DNA of 64,000 nucleotides, from positions 143,258 to 207,257 of the forward strand of contig NZ_SWBO01000002.1 in the NCBI RefSeq assembly GCF_005116475.1, given 5' to 3'. The stretch's first letter is position 1, and every line of letters begins with the position of its first letter. The stretch comes from Pedobacter cryotolerans. GTDB taxonomy: Bacteria > Bacteroidota > Bacteroidia > Sphingobacteriales > Sphingobacteriaceae. Made by a program: the position numbers and the translations under genes. The notes below the pieces were generated by a model, which saw only the letters and a list, made by a program, of their open reading frames with translations, had not been told where the DNA came from and ran no database searches. This document shows, one piece after another, positions 1-9,667 of this stretch.

Positions 1-52
1 TGAACACGCTCAATGCAAAGAGAAATAACTTTTGAATATTTTTTGTTTTCAT
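1..52 (-). CDS. Start of an exported protein, cut by the window edge
   Basis: Only 17 codons are visible, starting at the ATG at 52-50. The peptide begins MKTKNIQKLFLF and runs into a hydrophobic stretch, which is the look of a signal peptide. It follows the susD-like gene by 47 bases on the same strand, so it is probably the next gene of the polysaccharide locus. In such loci this position often holds a surface glycan-binding lipoprotein or an enzyme. The family cannot be told from what is present. Confidence 0.6.
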   Translation of the reverse strand, partial: MKTKNIQKLFLFALSVF

Positions 53-99
53 TTTTATATTTTTTGAGTCAGAAAATCTGAGTTTGAAATTTCTAAATA

Positions 100-1959
100 T
101 TAATCTAATGGATCAAATAAACCACCGGCCCAACCCACAGTTGGAAGTATATCTGAACCGAAATTCACAAAATCATTATGGAAAGTGTAAAAATAATGGA
201 ATTCAGGAATATTATATGGCAAATAAGTAGTGTTAGTAACCGTAACATTCCTAAAATAGGTTTGATAAGTTGCTTTGTTATTCACATTAATAGTTTCTCT
301 GAACATCACACCATTTGTAGAAGCTTCTAATGTTGCCTTATTGGCTGTAGAAACTAAAGCTATCTCTAATTTAGACATATTTCCAGTTAATAAATGCATT
401 GTACGAGATCTTCTTAAATCTGCATTGCGTTTATTTTCAAAGGCAAACTCAATTTGTCTTTCATTTAAAATTAAATTACGCATAGCTGATGTGCTGCTTG
501 CTAAACCTAATCCATAATCAGAATCCCCAGCGACAACACCTGCTCTCATTCTAATTGTTCTCACCATATTTTTAGCTTCACCTATATTACCTGTTTCATT
601 TAAGCAATCTGCATAGTTTAACATTACCTCGGCAAACCTCATTTCAATCCAATCCATTCCACTTCCACCACCTGTACCATTTGAATAAGCCACATTACCT
701 GATGTTAAACTTGGTGTAGCAAAACGTTTAACATATACTGCGTTACCAGTGGTTTCACCAACAGCGGTGTTGTAAGTCCATTGTTTTCTTGTCGCATTAC
801 CACTTAATGGATAGACACTTCCATTTGTAGCAAATGTTGCTTCAAATCTCGGATCACGGTTTTGCCAGAACATCACTGCATCATAAGGAAAAGCAGTAGA
901 TGTATTTAAAGGCTTCCCATCTCTCATAGGATAAGCATCTAACATTTTAGTTGTTGGGACATAAAAATTGCTATACGAACCTCCTTCTGATAAAGGTCTC
1001 ACACGACGTTCTCCATCATGACCTCTATTTGGAATTGTATTTGAATAGGTTCTCACTAAAATTGCTTCAGTATTTGTGCTTCCTTCTGTGCGAAATATAT
1101 CTAAATAATTAGGCATTAATCTCTTGCCAGCTGCAAAACATAAATCATACGCTTCTTTATTTGCAGCTAAAGCCTCTGTCCATCTCGATGCTTGATATGG
1201 ATGTTTAGGATCATTAGTAGGATTAAATTGTGGACTAGCCCAATACAATAAAACTTTTGCCTTTAAACAGGCTGCAATTAATTTTGTAATTTTACCTCTT
1301 CCATCACCATCTGAAGGATTAAACCCTTCTAACATGGTCATTGATGTATTTAAATCGTTTATGATTGCCGCGAAACATTCTCTTGCGCTTTTTCTACCAC
1401 CATTATAAACAGTAGTTGGGGTTTGTGGCTCTAGAGGAAGTGGAACACCACCATATACCTTAACCAATTCAAAATAAGTAAAAGCTCTTAAGGCATGATA
1501 TTGACCTAATAACTGACGCTGAACAGCAGTTGCTATAGTTCCTTTGGGGATATTGGCAATGGCATCATTGCATCTAGCAATATCCCAATATTTATTGTTA
1601 CCAGGATTACCACCATAGGTATTGCCAGTAAATCTTACATCATTATTACCTAAAATACCTTCTAGACCCAATGCAGCTCTTGCATTGGCATCGCCACTAG
1701 GTAAATAATTTTCATCGCTAGCAAAATGTACACCGTATCTATCTGGCGTCAATTGCATAGGGAATGGAATGATTGTTACATCATATACCCTATTCAAATG
1801 AAGTTGAACAGAACCTTCTGAATCCCAAATTGCTTCATCAATACCTTCGGTGTCTTCAAGAAAGAAAAACTCATCTTTATTTACACAGGCAGAAACACAA
1901 GCTACTAAAGTTAGTATTACTGCAGCCTTTTTTATATTGTTTTTTAATTGCTTAATCAT
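100..1959 (-). CDS. SusD/RagB-family outer-membrane glycan-binding lipoprotein
   Basis: The protein has 619 residues, slightly longer than typical SusD homologues. It starts with a basic, hydrophobic lipoprotein signal ending VSAC, so Cys25 is the likely lipidated residue. The body has the SusD layout: an N-terminal alpha-helical TPR-like part (for example the RQLLGQYHALRAF helix and the CLKAKVLLYWASPQFN helix) and a C-terminal half with WIEMRFAEVMLNYADCLNE and LILNERQIEFAFE, both hallmarks of the family. SusD proteins cap the SusC barrel at the cell surface and capture oligosaccharides. The gene begins 10 bases after the susC-like gene, so the two are co-transcribed. Its ligand cannot be read from sequence; the neighbouring enzymes suggest pectic side chains. 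Confidence 0.95.
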   Translation of the reverse strand: MIKQLKNNIKKAAVILTLVACVSACVNKDEFFFLEDTEGIDEAIWDSEGSVQLHLNRVYDVTIIPFPMQLTPDRYGVHFASDENYLPSGDANARAALGLEGILGNNDVRFTGNTYGGNPGNNKYWDIARCNDAIANIPKGTIATAVQRQLLGQYHALRAFTYFELVKVYGGVPLPLEPQTPTTVYNGGRKSARECFAAIINDLNTSMTMLEGFNPSDGDGRGKITKLIAACLKAKVLLYWASPQFNPTNDPKHPYQASRWTEALAANKEAYDLCFAAGKRLMPNYLDIFRTEGSTNTEAILVRTYSNTIPNRGHDGERRVRPLSEGGSYSNFYVPTTKMLDAYPMRDGKPLNTSTAFPYDAVMFWQNRDPRFEATFATNGSVYPLSGNATRKQWTYNTAVGETTGNAVYVKRFATPSLTSGNVAYSNGTGGGSGMDWIEMRFAEVMLNYADCLNETGNIGEAKNMVRTIRMRAGVVAGDSDYGLGLASSTSAMRNLILNERQIEFAFENKRNADLRRSRTMHLLTGNMSKLEIALVSTANKATLEASTNGVMFRETINVNNKATYQTYFRNVTVTNTTYLPYNIPEFHYFYTFHNDFVNFGSDILPTVGWAGGLFDPLD

Positions 1960-1969
1960 TTTTCAAAAA

Positions 1970-4900
1970 TTATAAGTTAACACTTAATCCTAAAGAAATT
2001 GTTCTCAACATCGGGTAATCGTAAGCACTCGAAGTGTAAGGATCTTTGTATGGAAGTGGGTTTACAATGGTCCATAAATTATTTCCAGTTAATAGCAACC
2101 TCGCGCCACTTAAACCAATTTTTTTAGCAAATGTTGCTGGTGCTCTATAACTTAAGGTCATCGTGTTGATACGGATCATCGTACCATCTTCTGCCCAAAA
2201 ATCGGAGTTCCTAGTTAAAGATGGGTCATCAAATCGTGGAAATCTTCCTTCATTCGGGTTTTCAGGTGTCCAACGATCTTGCCATAGTGTTAAGACATTT
2301 CTAGTTGCAGAAGGGGCAATTCTTGCTCTACCATCGTAATATACTTGACCTCCAAAACGGGCATTAATATTGGTGTTTAATGCGAAATTTTTATACGAAA
2401 AATTTAATGAAATACCAGATGAGAAAAATGCATTTGTATTATCGAACATTGGCAACATATCACTATCAGAAATTACACCATCATTATTGGAATCTTCAAA
2501 ATAAAGCCAACCTGGTTGAGGAATACGGTCATATAATCTATAGTTAGGATATTTTGCCATCCAAGCATCAACCTCTCCCTGTGTTCTAAACATCCCAATG
2601 GTTTTTAATCCGATATTACTTGAAGAATAAACTCTTGGATCGGTTCCGAATTGCGTTTGCCAATCAGGAGCAACGTTGTTGATTAAATTTCCTTGAGCAT
2701 AAAGTACTTGGTCAACAACAGAGTTACCATAACCAAAGTTCATACTAGCACTCAGTTTTAGATCTGATGTTAGATTAGCTCTATAACCGATGCTAAACTC
2801 AGAACCCCAGTTATAAGTCTCTCTATAATTGATAACAGCAGCTGGGTTACCAAAATATTGAGGATAAAGATTATTCCCACCCAAATCAAAAGCATCATAA
2901 TTATAATTTCTGAACACCTCAACACTGAAATCTAATTTATTATCAAACATCGATGTTTCTAAACCAAGGTTGTAGGTAAGTTTTCTCTCCCAAGTAATAT
3001 CTGGGTTTGCTAAACGCGAACGATTTAAACTATTTTGGTTTGAGTTGCCATATAAATAACCATTAGTAACATCGATTAAGAATCTATTTTGCCATAAACG
3101 TTGTGCAACCCTATCATCGCCCGTAATACCTACATTTAATTTCAACTTCGCAAAATTAATAAAGCTTAAAAACTTCGAATCTTTAAAGAATTTTTCTTGA
3201 CTGGCTACCCAACCAAGACCTACACTTGGAGCTAAACCCCAGCGATTTCCAGTAGCAAAATTTGACGAAGCATCTAAACGGCTGATTACCTCTAATAAAT
3301 ATTTTTTATCAAAATCATAATTAAAACGACCAAAAAATGAACGTTTAGAAACTGCATTCCTTGTAAAATCTTGGCGAGCTAATGTAGTTGCATCAAACGC
3401 CCAATACTGGTCTATTTCTGGAATGAGTTGATTAGTATAGCGAACACCTAAATTTTGTAAATTTCCTTCGCTTTGCTCACCACCCACTAATAAATCAAAT
3501 GAATGTTTAGCAATGATTTTTGCATATTGCAACGTTATAAAGCCCTGATAACTATTATTTTCAGATACTCTTGGGGTTATACTTGCATTTTGCGGGGTTA
3601 CTACATTAAAAACATTAGATGTTGAAGATGTATTGATAAACTGATCTGTAAATAATTGTTGATTATTACCTTGTCTTACGAAATTATAGGTTTGATAAGG
3701 TGGCACATATTGTGTGTTTTTTCCCGATCCACTTGCTTGAGAAACTTGAACTCTAGCTGTAAAGCCTTTTAAAAAGGTTGGTTGGTAGGTTAAACTTGTA
3801 TTAATACGATATCCTTTTGTAGAACTGTTCTGATAATAGCCAGATTCTAATATTGCTCTAGGATTAAGCGCACCATCATAATTTACATTAAAACCATTAA
3901 GTGTCATTGGTACCCATCTTGGTGTACTTACAATCCTTTCAAAAAAATTAGCATCATTGTCTGAAGTACTGTGTTGTGCAGTTCTTTGGTTAAAATCAAC
4001 ATTAAAGCCTACATCAGCCTTTAATCCATTGGCAAGTGTTGCTGTTAAACCACTTCTAAATCCATACCTATCATTTGTTAATCCAGCATAATTTGCGTTC
4101 TCATTCTGAAAACTTCCCCCAGCAAAAAATGTAATTTTATCATTACCACCAGAAATACCTACGTTATGTCTTTGCATTAAAGCTGCCTGCCAAACTTCAT
4201 CATACCAGCTTTTGTAATTTAAATTACTAATAACATCTAAATCGGCGGGTAAGAAAAAACTAGATAATGGTGCATTACTAATACGATAAGTGTCATTTAA
4301 TAAGTTAGCGTGTTCCAATCCAGATAACATTTCAGGTTCCATTGCAGAATCAGATAAGCCTAGATAACCGTTATAAGTAATACCAATTTTACCAACCTTA
4401 CCTCTTTTAGTTGTAACTAAAACGACCCCTTTTGCACCTGCAGCACCATAAATTGCAGCTGAAGCATCCTTTAAAAAGGAAATATTTTCAACCATTGATG
4501 CATCGATATTATCAAAATCATCTCGTGTTACCGTAATTCCATCAACCACATAAAGCGGCTCAGATGTTCCTCCAACATTTTGTCCAGCTAAAGACCCCGA
4601 AACTGATGAATTACGTATGTTTAATGTAATTGGTGAACCTGGGCGACCAGAAGTTTGATCAACACCTACACCAGCTATTCTATTTCTCATTGCACCAGCA
4701 ATATTTGGAGATGGAATGTCTTGAAGTTCTTCTCCTGAAATAATAGCTACAGATCCTAAAGTTTCAGAGCGTTTTTTTGTGCCATAACCAACGTTAATCA
4801 CAACTTCAGTTAATTCTTGACTATCCGCAGCCATCGTAACATCAATTTTGGTTTTTGTTCCTACTGGAATTTGTTGCCTAACGTAACCCACATAAGAGAA

Positions 4901-5125
4901 AACTAATACATCAGCATCAGAATTAACTTGTATAGTATACACACCTTGTGCGTTTGTACTTACGTTACTGGGCATTCCCCTTAACGCAACGTTTACTCCA
5001 GGAATTGGCCCTGAAGCATCGGATACTGTTCCCGTTATCCTTCGCACTTGCGCAAACAAAATTGTGCTTGTGCTTAGCATTAACAGCAAGAACAATGAAA
5101 TTTTTTGTAAAATTTTTGAGTTCAT
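1970..5125 (-). CDS. SusC/RagA-family TonB-dependent outer-membrane transporter
   Basis: The protein has 1051 residues, a normal SusC length. A signal peptide (about residues 1-25, ending LFAQ) is followed by a carboxypeptidase-regulatory-like beta-sandwich (about 28-110, ITGTVSDASGPIPGVNV). A plug domain comes next (about 120-240) with the SusC signature region EPLYVVDGI and an AAGAKGVVLVTTKRGK segment. The rest is a 22-strand barrel that ends in an aromatic-rich strand (TISLGLSVNL). SusC proteins import oligosaccharides into the periplasm using TonB energy, together with the lipoprotein encoded just downstream. The gene follows the DUF3826 gene by 41 bases. No anti-sigma-factor-interacting extension is obvious, so control is more likely by the AraC regulator nearby, which is an inference. 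Confidence 0.96.
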   Translation of the reverse strand: MNSKILQKISLFLLLMLSTSTILFAQVRRITGTVSDASGPIPGVNVALRGMPSNVSTNAQGVYTIQVNSDADVLVFSYVGYVRQQIPVGTKTKIDVTMAADSQELTEVVINVGYGTKKRSETLGSVAIISGEELQDIPSPNIAGAMRNRIAGVGVDQTSGRPGSPITLNIRNSSVSGSLAGQNVGGTSEPLYVVDGITVTRDDFDNIDASMVENISFLKDASAAIYGAAGAKGVVLVTTKRGKVGKIGITYNGYLGLSDSAMEPEMLSGLEHANLLNDTYRISNAPLSSFFLPADLDVISNLNYKSWYDEVWQAALMQRHNVGISGGNDKITFFAGGSFQNENANYAGLTNDRYGFRSGLTATLANGLKADVGFNVDFNQRTAQHSTSDNDANFFERIVSTPRWVPMTLNGFNVNYDGALNPRAILESGYYQNSSTKGYRINTSLTYQPTFLKGFTARVQVSQASGSGKNTQYVPPYQTYNFVRQGNNQQLFTDQFINTSSTSNVFNVVTPQNASITPRVSENNSYQGFITLQYAKIIAKHSFDLLVGGEQSEGNLQNLGVRYTNQLIPEIDQYWAFDATTLARQDFTRNAVSKRSFFGRFNYDFDKKYLLEVISRLDASSNFATGNRWGLAPSVGLGWVASQEKFFKDSKFLSFINFAKLKLNVGITGDDRVAQRLWQNRFLIDVTNGYLYGNSNQNSLNRSRLANPDITWERKLTYNLGLETSMFDNKLDFSVEVFRNYNYDAFDLGGNNLYPQYFGNPAAVINYRETYNWGSEFSIGYRANLTSDLKLSASMNFGYGNSVVDQVLYAQGNLINNVAPDWQTQFGTDPRVYSSSNIGLKTIGMFRTQGEVDAWMAKYPNYRLYDRIPQPGWLYFEDSNNDGVISDSDMLPMFDNTNAFFSSGISLNFSYKNFALNTNINARFGGQVYYDGRARIAPSATRNVLTLWQDRWTPENPNEGRFPRFDDPSLTRNSDFWAEDGTMIRINTMTLSYRAPATFAKKIGLSGARLLLTGNNLWTIVNPLPYKDPYTSSAYDYPMLRTISLGLSVNL

Positions 5126-5166
5126 AATTTATTAATTTGGTTAGTGAGTATTCGTAATATAATTGT

Positions 5167-5853
5167 CTAATCTACTTTGTTCGCATTTTTATTTGCTTCT
5201 TGAGCAGCTTTTATTCTTTTTTGCCACTCAATGCCTTCCTTTTTTAAATCGTAACCTTGGGCAGATAAGTAGTTGTTTATTCTGCCTTTATATTTACCAA
5301 AAGTTGCATGTTTTTTATCTGCTGATTCTGCATCCATCGCTTTTTCTCTAGCTTCGGTTAACCAAACTAAGATTTGCTTTTTTTGCTCGGCTGTTAGATT
5401 TAATAATTGTTCTTGGTAAGCTCTATAGGTTAAAGGCACAACACCATAAGTCATCCCATCTTTTACTTTTTCTATTTGCGCTGTATTTAATTGTGTAGCT
5501 AAATTTTTAAGGTATTTTTGATGAAGTTTTGCTAAAGAAGCTTCTACTTTTCTATTTTCCTGAGCTATTAAGGTGTCTTGTAAAATCTTGTTGTCTTTAT
5601 TAGTTTCTTTAGTGGCTTTGTATTTTGCATCACGAGCGGCGTAAACATCGTTTAAGCTACTGTATTGATCTCTGATAATTCCAGTAACCTTTTCAGCTTT
5701 TTTTGCCTCATTAATTCCTAATACAGCGGTGATTTTGCCTGCTCTCTCTGTAATTACTTTAACGTAAGTTTCTCTTTCGCTGGGAGATTGCTTTTGCGCA
5801 AACGTATTAGTAACGTTTATTAAAATAAATAGCAGGATATAAAAGGTTCTCAT
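5167..5853 (-). CDS. Exported DUF3826 protein
   Basis: The 228-residue protein has a 20-residue signal peptide ending FAQ. The mature part is helical and highly charged, with Y-V-K-x-I-T-E-R-A near the start and a QYSSLND-YAARDAKYK region, which I recognise as the DUF3826 family. That family is found almost only in Bacteroidota polysaccharide loci and has no established function. Here it lies between the fucose-isomerase-like gene (18 bases upstream) and susC (41 bases downstream), in what looks like one operon. A periplasmic accessory role is possible. No catalytic motif is visible. Confidence 0.75.
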   Translation of the reverse strand: MRTFYILLFILINVTNTFAQKQSPSERETYVKVITERAGKITAVLGINEAKKAEKVTGIIRDQYSSLNDVYAARDAKYKATKETNKDNKILQDTLIAQENRKVEASLAKLHQKYLKNLATQLNTAQIEKVKDGMTYGVVPLTYRAYQEQLLNLTAEQKKQILVWLTEAREKAMDAESADKKHATFGKYKGRINNYLSAQGYDLKKEGIEWQKRIKAAQEANKNANKVD

Positions 5854-5870
5854 TTTTCGTTAAAGTTAAA

Positions 5871-7502
5871 TTAATTTTTCTTTTTGATTAGGTTTACCTC
5901 ACCACAAAAATGAACTGTAATACCTAATTCATCTAAAGCTGCTGCTTTAATTCTACAAGCTTCATGTGCACTTGCTTCATAATTGGCATATACCACCTGA
6001 ATATGATTAGCTTTGTGTCTTGCCATCATTTGGTCTCTGCTAATGCCTTTTAATACGGCGTGCATAATAGGCCATTCTGATGTGGTTTCATTCCATCTCC
6101 TTTGTGTTTCATCATCGGGTAGGGCTACAACTTCTCCTACACCTAAATCGCAGTGTAATTTTCCTTCGCAAACATATATTCTGCTCCAAACAATAAAACC
6201 TGGTTTGCTTATTCCTTTTAATGAACCGCCACCTAATCTAAAATACATGGCTGGTTGTCTTTCGCTACTAGCACCTGCATAACCATCAATAAAATGAGCT
6301 GGCGGTGCTGCACCAGAAATTAAAAATACCCAAACAAAATCATTAATATGTTGGTCTTTGTAGTTTTCTCCCCAACGAATATCATGCAAAGTATTTTCGC
6401 CAGACATGCCTAGCTCATTCCATAGTTGATAAGTTACCAAGCCATCTAATCCAGCACACTCATCCACTTCGTTAAAATGAGGTAATGCTTTTTTAGCAAA
6501 AAGTTCTTTTCCTTGTAGCGAATATACTGGTGGTCTATCTTGATTATTCAATAAACCTTCTACTAAATCGCTGGCAACAGTTAAATCTTTTAAACCTTGT
6601 TGATATTGAATACCGATGGTATCGCAACTAAATTCATCCGCTATGCGAACGGCTGCAATGTACATTTTGCATTGCGCTAAAGTTTGGCTTTTAGTTAACT
6701 CGGATTCTTCATTGGTTCCCCAATTAAACTGCATACCTTTTTTTAACAACCATTGCAAAATAGCTTCTGCTTCTTGATCTGTAACTTGTAACATGGCAGC
6801 ATATAAGCCAGATTGACTTAGACGTTCTTTAAAAAAACCGGTTTGGTGTAAAAGTTCATCGGGAATAATGGCATTGTACATACCCATGCAACCTTCATCA
6901 AAAACACCCATTATTACTTTTCGCTCTCTTAAGTTACGGGCAAAAGTTCTACCCTTTTTATCATCGGTTAATGGTATTTTACTTAACGCAAAACTTTTTA
7001 CATGACTTTGATCATAACTTATTTTACCAGTAGCAAGCCATTCTTGCAAACCATCTGTGAAAAAATCATCATCAAAATTTTCGCTCCACAGCGTGCTGTA
7101 AGTTACTTGAGCTTTAGTTAAACAACCATTTAAATTTAACATACCCACTAAGCCCGGCCATTGGCCACTCCAGTTTGCTACTGTTAAAATTGGACCTTTA
7201 TGGGTTAACAAACCAGCTAATACATGATGTGAATATTGCCAAACACTTTCGGCAACAATTAATGGCTGATTTGGATCGATCTTACGAAATACATCCATAC
7301 CCATTCTTTGCGAATCGATAAAGCCATGTTTTTTTGTGGTGTTGTAAGGATGAGCACGCTTAACAGTCCAGCCAAATTTCTCAATTGCAGCTGTTAAATT
7401 TTGTTCCATTTGAGCTTGAGCAGCCCAGCAATTTTGATTTGCCGAAAGCCTTAAATCTCCGCTAGAAACTAATAGAATTTGTCCTTGTACACCCGGTTTC
7501 AT
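5871..7502 (-). CDS. L-fucose isomerase-like protein
   Basis: This is a 543-residue cytoplasmic protein with no signal peptide. It resembles the L-fucose/L-arabinose isomerase fold. The expected metal-site residues can be proposed as Glu in NEVDEC, Asp in HDIRWG and His in the C-terminal KANHIQVVY, matching the Glu-Asp-His pattern of FucI. Such enzymes interconvert aldoses and ketoses using Mn2+. The gene is first in the susC/susD operon and divergent from an AraC regulator. The reaction and substrate are not certain: with GH95 and an L-fucose oxidation operon nearby, L-fucose, L-galactose or an uncommon pectic sugar is plausible. It is more divergent than true FucI, so I give no gene symbol. 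Confidence 0.6.
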   Translation of the reverse strand: MKPGVQGQILLVSSGDLRLSANQNCWAAQAQMEQNLTAAIEKFGWTVKRAHPYNTTKKHGFIDSQRMGMDVFRKIDPNQPLIVAESVWQYSHHVLAGLLTHKGPILTVANWSGQWPGLVGMLNLNGCLTKAQVTYSTLWSENFDDDFFTDGLQEWLATGKISYDQSHVKSFALSKIPLTDDKKGRTFARNLRERKVIMGVFDEGCMGMYNAIIPDELLHQTGFFKERLSQSGLYAAMLQVTDQEAEAILQWLLKKGMQFNWGTNEESELTKSQTLAQCKMYIAAVRIADEFSCDTIGIQYQQGLKDLTVASDLVEGLLNNQDRPPVYSLQGKELFAKKALPHFNEVDECAGLDGLVTYQLWNELGMSGENTLHDIRWGENYKDQHINDFVWVFLISGAAPPAHFIDGYAGASSERQPAMYFRLGGGSLKGISKPGFIVWSRIYVCEGKLHCDLGVGEVVALPDDETQRRWNETTSEWPIMHAVLKGISRDQMMARHKANHIQVVYANYEASAHEACRIKAAALDELGITVHFCGEVNLIKKKN

Positions 7503-7731
7503 AATTCATTACTGAACAAACAATTTATATAAAAAGAGTTTGTAGGTTTTATATTTGGTTATCGCCTATGGGGCTATATACAAAACTCAACAAACAAAAA
7601 CGCTATTTACTCTAAATTTTTATCCAATTAATATAGGATATTATCATAAATGAACCTATCTTTAGGCATTGCCTGATAGAAACTTAGCAAAATTATAGAA
7701 CCGATTTTTTTTCAATTTTTCAATTTTTTAG

Positions 7732-8601
7732 ATGAAACCTCATTTTCACAAAGTTCCGATTACCTTACAAAGTTCGTTTAGTATTAGGCATGATATTAAA
7801 CCAGATTTTGGTAATGTTTGGCACTATCATCCTGAGTTAGAATTGCATTACAATGTTAAGGGAGAAGGGGTAAGATTTATCGGCGATAACATCAGTAATT
7901 TTGCTGCTGATGAGATGGTTTTATTAGGCGAAAATTTACCACATACTTGGCGTTGTAAAGATGAATATTTTCAGAATAATCCAGATTTGAATGTAGAAGC
8001 AATGGTGATCCATTTTTTGCCAGACTGTTTAGGTAAACATTTATTAAGCTTACCAGAGGCTTATCTAATTCCGAAATTGTACGAAAAAGCAAAAAGCGGA
8101 ATGATTATTTACGGCAAAACGAAAGTTTCTTTAGCAAAGCTGATGGAAAAGGCGGTACATGCCACTAATTTAGAACGGATTATTATCCTCTTAACTATCT
8201 TAAAAACCTTAGCAGAAACTGATGAATTTGAACTGATTACGAGCAAAAGTACATTTTATCAATCTAACGAATCGGAAACTTTGAGGATCAATAAAATTTG
8301 TACTTATACGCTAACAAATTATAAAAACGACATTACTTTAGAAGAAGTTGCTTCATTAAGTAACTTGAGTATCACTTCATTTTGCAGGTATTTTAAACTC
8401 ATGACTAAAAAAACCTATTACGATTTTTTAATCGAAATTCGCGTTAGTCATGCTTGTAGGTTTTTGATTGAAAACAAGTTACCAACCGAGATGATTTGCT
8501 TTAATTGTGGATTTAACAATGTATCTAACTTTTACAGGCATTTTAAAAAGGTAACAGGTTTAACCCCTTTAGATTACAAGAGGAAGTATTTGAATGAGTA
8601 A
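7732..8601 (+). CDS. AraC-family transcriptional regulator, cupin sensor plus double HTH
   Basis: The protein has 289 residues. The N-terminal half (about 1-130) is a cupin-like sensor with the W-H-Y-H-P-E-L-E-L-H motif typical of sugar-responsive AraC proteins. The C-terminal 100 residues carry two helix-turn-helix units (DITLEEVASLSNLSITSFCRYFK and GFNNVSNFYRHFKKVTGLTP). It is the only plus-strand gene within the 24-kb polysaccharide locus and is divergent from the fucose-isomerase/DUF3826/susC/susD operon across 229 bases. That shared control region makes it the likely activator of the locus. The signal molecule is unknown; a mono- or disaccharide released from the glycan is expected for this type. 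Confidence 0.9.
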   Translation: MKPHFHKVPITLQSSFSIRHDIKPDFGNVWHYHPELELHYNVKGEGVRFIGDNISNFAADEMVLLGENLPHTWRCKDEYFQNNPDLNVEAMVIHFLPDCLGKHLLSLPEAYLIPKLYEKAKSGMIIYGKTKVSLAKLMEKAVHATNLERIIILLTILKTLAETDEFELITSKSTFYQSNESETLRINKICTYTLTNYKNDITLEEVASLSNLSITSFCRYFKLMTKKTYYDFLIEIRVSHACRFLIENKLPTEMICFNCGFNNVSNFYRHFKKVTGLTPLDYKRKYLNE

Positions 8602-8614
8602 TGCCTCACCCCAA

Positions 8615-8633
8615 CCCTCTCCAAAGGAGAGGG
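8615..8633. terminator. GC-rich hairpin after the AraC gene
   Basis: Arms CCCTCTCC and GGAGAGGG form a perfect 8-bp stem with an AAA loop, starting 14 bases after the AraC stop codon. There is no T-run on either strand, so it may be a dispersed intergenic palindrome and not a classical terminator. It lies between two convergent genes, where termination is needed. Confidence 0.45.
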
Positions 8634-8696
8634 AGTAATTCAAACTAAATATTGAAACATAAACTCTTTATCGCAAGACTCTTTACGCCCTACTTC

Positions 8697-9629
8697 TTAA
8701 ATAATCACCTTAATATTAAAATCATTTAGCAAAGCAGTATAATCTGTATATAAACTTTCTATCTCTTTCACTATTTTAGGTGTAAATGTTCCAACTTCCC
8801 TTCGGGTAAATGTTGTTATATTTAAACCTCTTTTTTGAAGAAAATATTTAGATACTATCGGATAAACATTGTGCATTACATCCATATTATCAATGATGAA
8901 TTGTTGTACAACTTCAACTTCTGCAGCTAAACTATCATCGTTATAATGATCGCATAACCAAACAATTAGTTCTGGAAAATAATTACCTTGTATGCACGAT
9001 AAACCTGCAGAACCTGCTTTAAGCGAATCTACAGCATGAGCCATGTAAGCATCGTACAAACCAAATTTATAATCTTGCGTTAAAGCCAATTTTTCTTTAA
9101 TCTGATTTAAATCTAAACTTGTATCCTTGTGGTAAATAACTCGGTTTGTAGCTACAAATTGTTGCAGTTGTTTTGGCTTAATTACCTTTTTGTAGGGTAC
9201 TGGGCATTCGTAAAAACCTAATGGAATTTGATCAGTCTGAACTAACAATTCGAACACATTTTTTTCAAAAATCTCATCGCTGTCTTTTTCATCCGCAAGT
9301 AAACTAGTAATTGCAATTACTGCTTCTACCCCACTTTCTTTAACTCGTTTTACAAAATCTGCTTGTTTGGTAATTTCTCCGCCAAATGTTCCAGTTGCTA
9401 TCACTGGCACTTCGCCGCCAACTACATTTATCACATGTTTAATTGCTTGTAATCGCTCTATATCAGACAATTCGAACATTTCACTAGATAAACAATTGGC
9501 GAATAATCCTGCTGCTCCTGCCTGCAAATAAACCTCTGTTAATTGGGTTAAAGCGGCATAATCTATACTTCCATTGCTCGAAAAGGGCGTGAGCATTACC
9601 GGGATGAACCCCTTTGTTGAGTTTTCCAT
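8697..9629 (-). CDS. DHDPS/NanA-family aldolase (lyase of 2-keto acids)
   Basis: The protein has 310 residues, the usual size for the TIM-barrel dihydrodipicolinate-synthase superfamily. The Schiff-base lysine is in VIYHKDTS and the catalytic tyrosine in GFYECPVPY. The GTTGE substrate motif of true DapA is replaced by LSSEMFE, so this is not lysine biosynthesis. Members outside DapA cleave or form 2-keto-3-deoxy sugar acids or sialic acids. It is 38 bases downstream of the sodium symporter gene, which argues for catabolism of an imported sugar or sugar acid. A substrate such as 2-keto-3-deoxy-fuconate, Kdo or Dha would fit the locus but is not shown by the sequence. Confidence 0.8.
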   Translation of the reverse strand: MENSTKGFIPVMLTPFSSNGSIDYAALTQLTEVYLQAGAAGLFANCLSSEMFELSDIERLQAIKHVINVVGGEVPVIATGTFGGEITKQADFVKRVKESGVEAVIAITSLLADEKDSDEIFEKNVFELLVQTDQIPLGFYECPVPYKKVIKPKQLQQFVATNRVIYHKDTSLDLNQIKEKLALTQDYKFGLYDAYMAHAVDSLKAGSAGLSCIQGNYFPELIVWLCDHYNDDSLAAEVEVVQQFIIDNMDVMHNVYPIVSKYFLQKRGLNITTFTRREVGTFTPKIVKEIESLYTDYTALLNDFNIKVII

Positions 9630-9667
9630 TATTTTAAATGAGATGATATTTTATTGAATTTATATTT

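Noticed and set aside
8697..9629. dapA (lysine biosynthesis)
   Set aside because: The substrate-binding GTTGE motif is replaced and the gene sits in a carbohydrate locus with a transporter.
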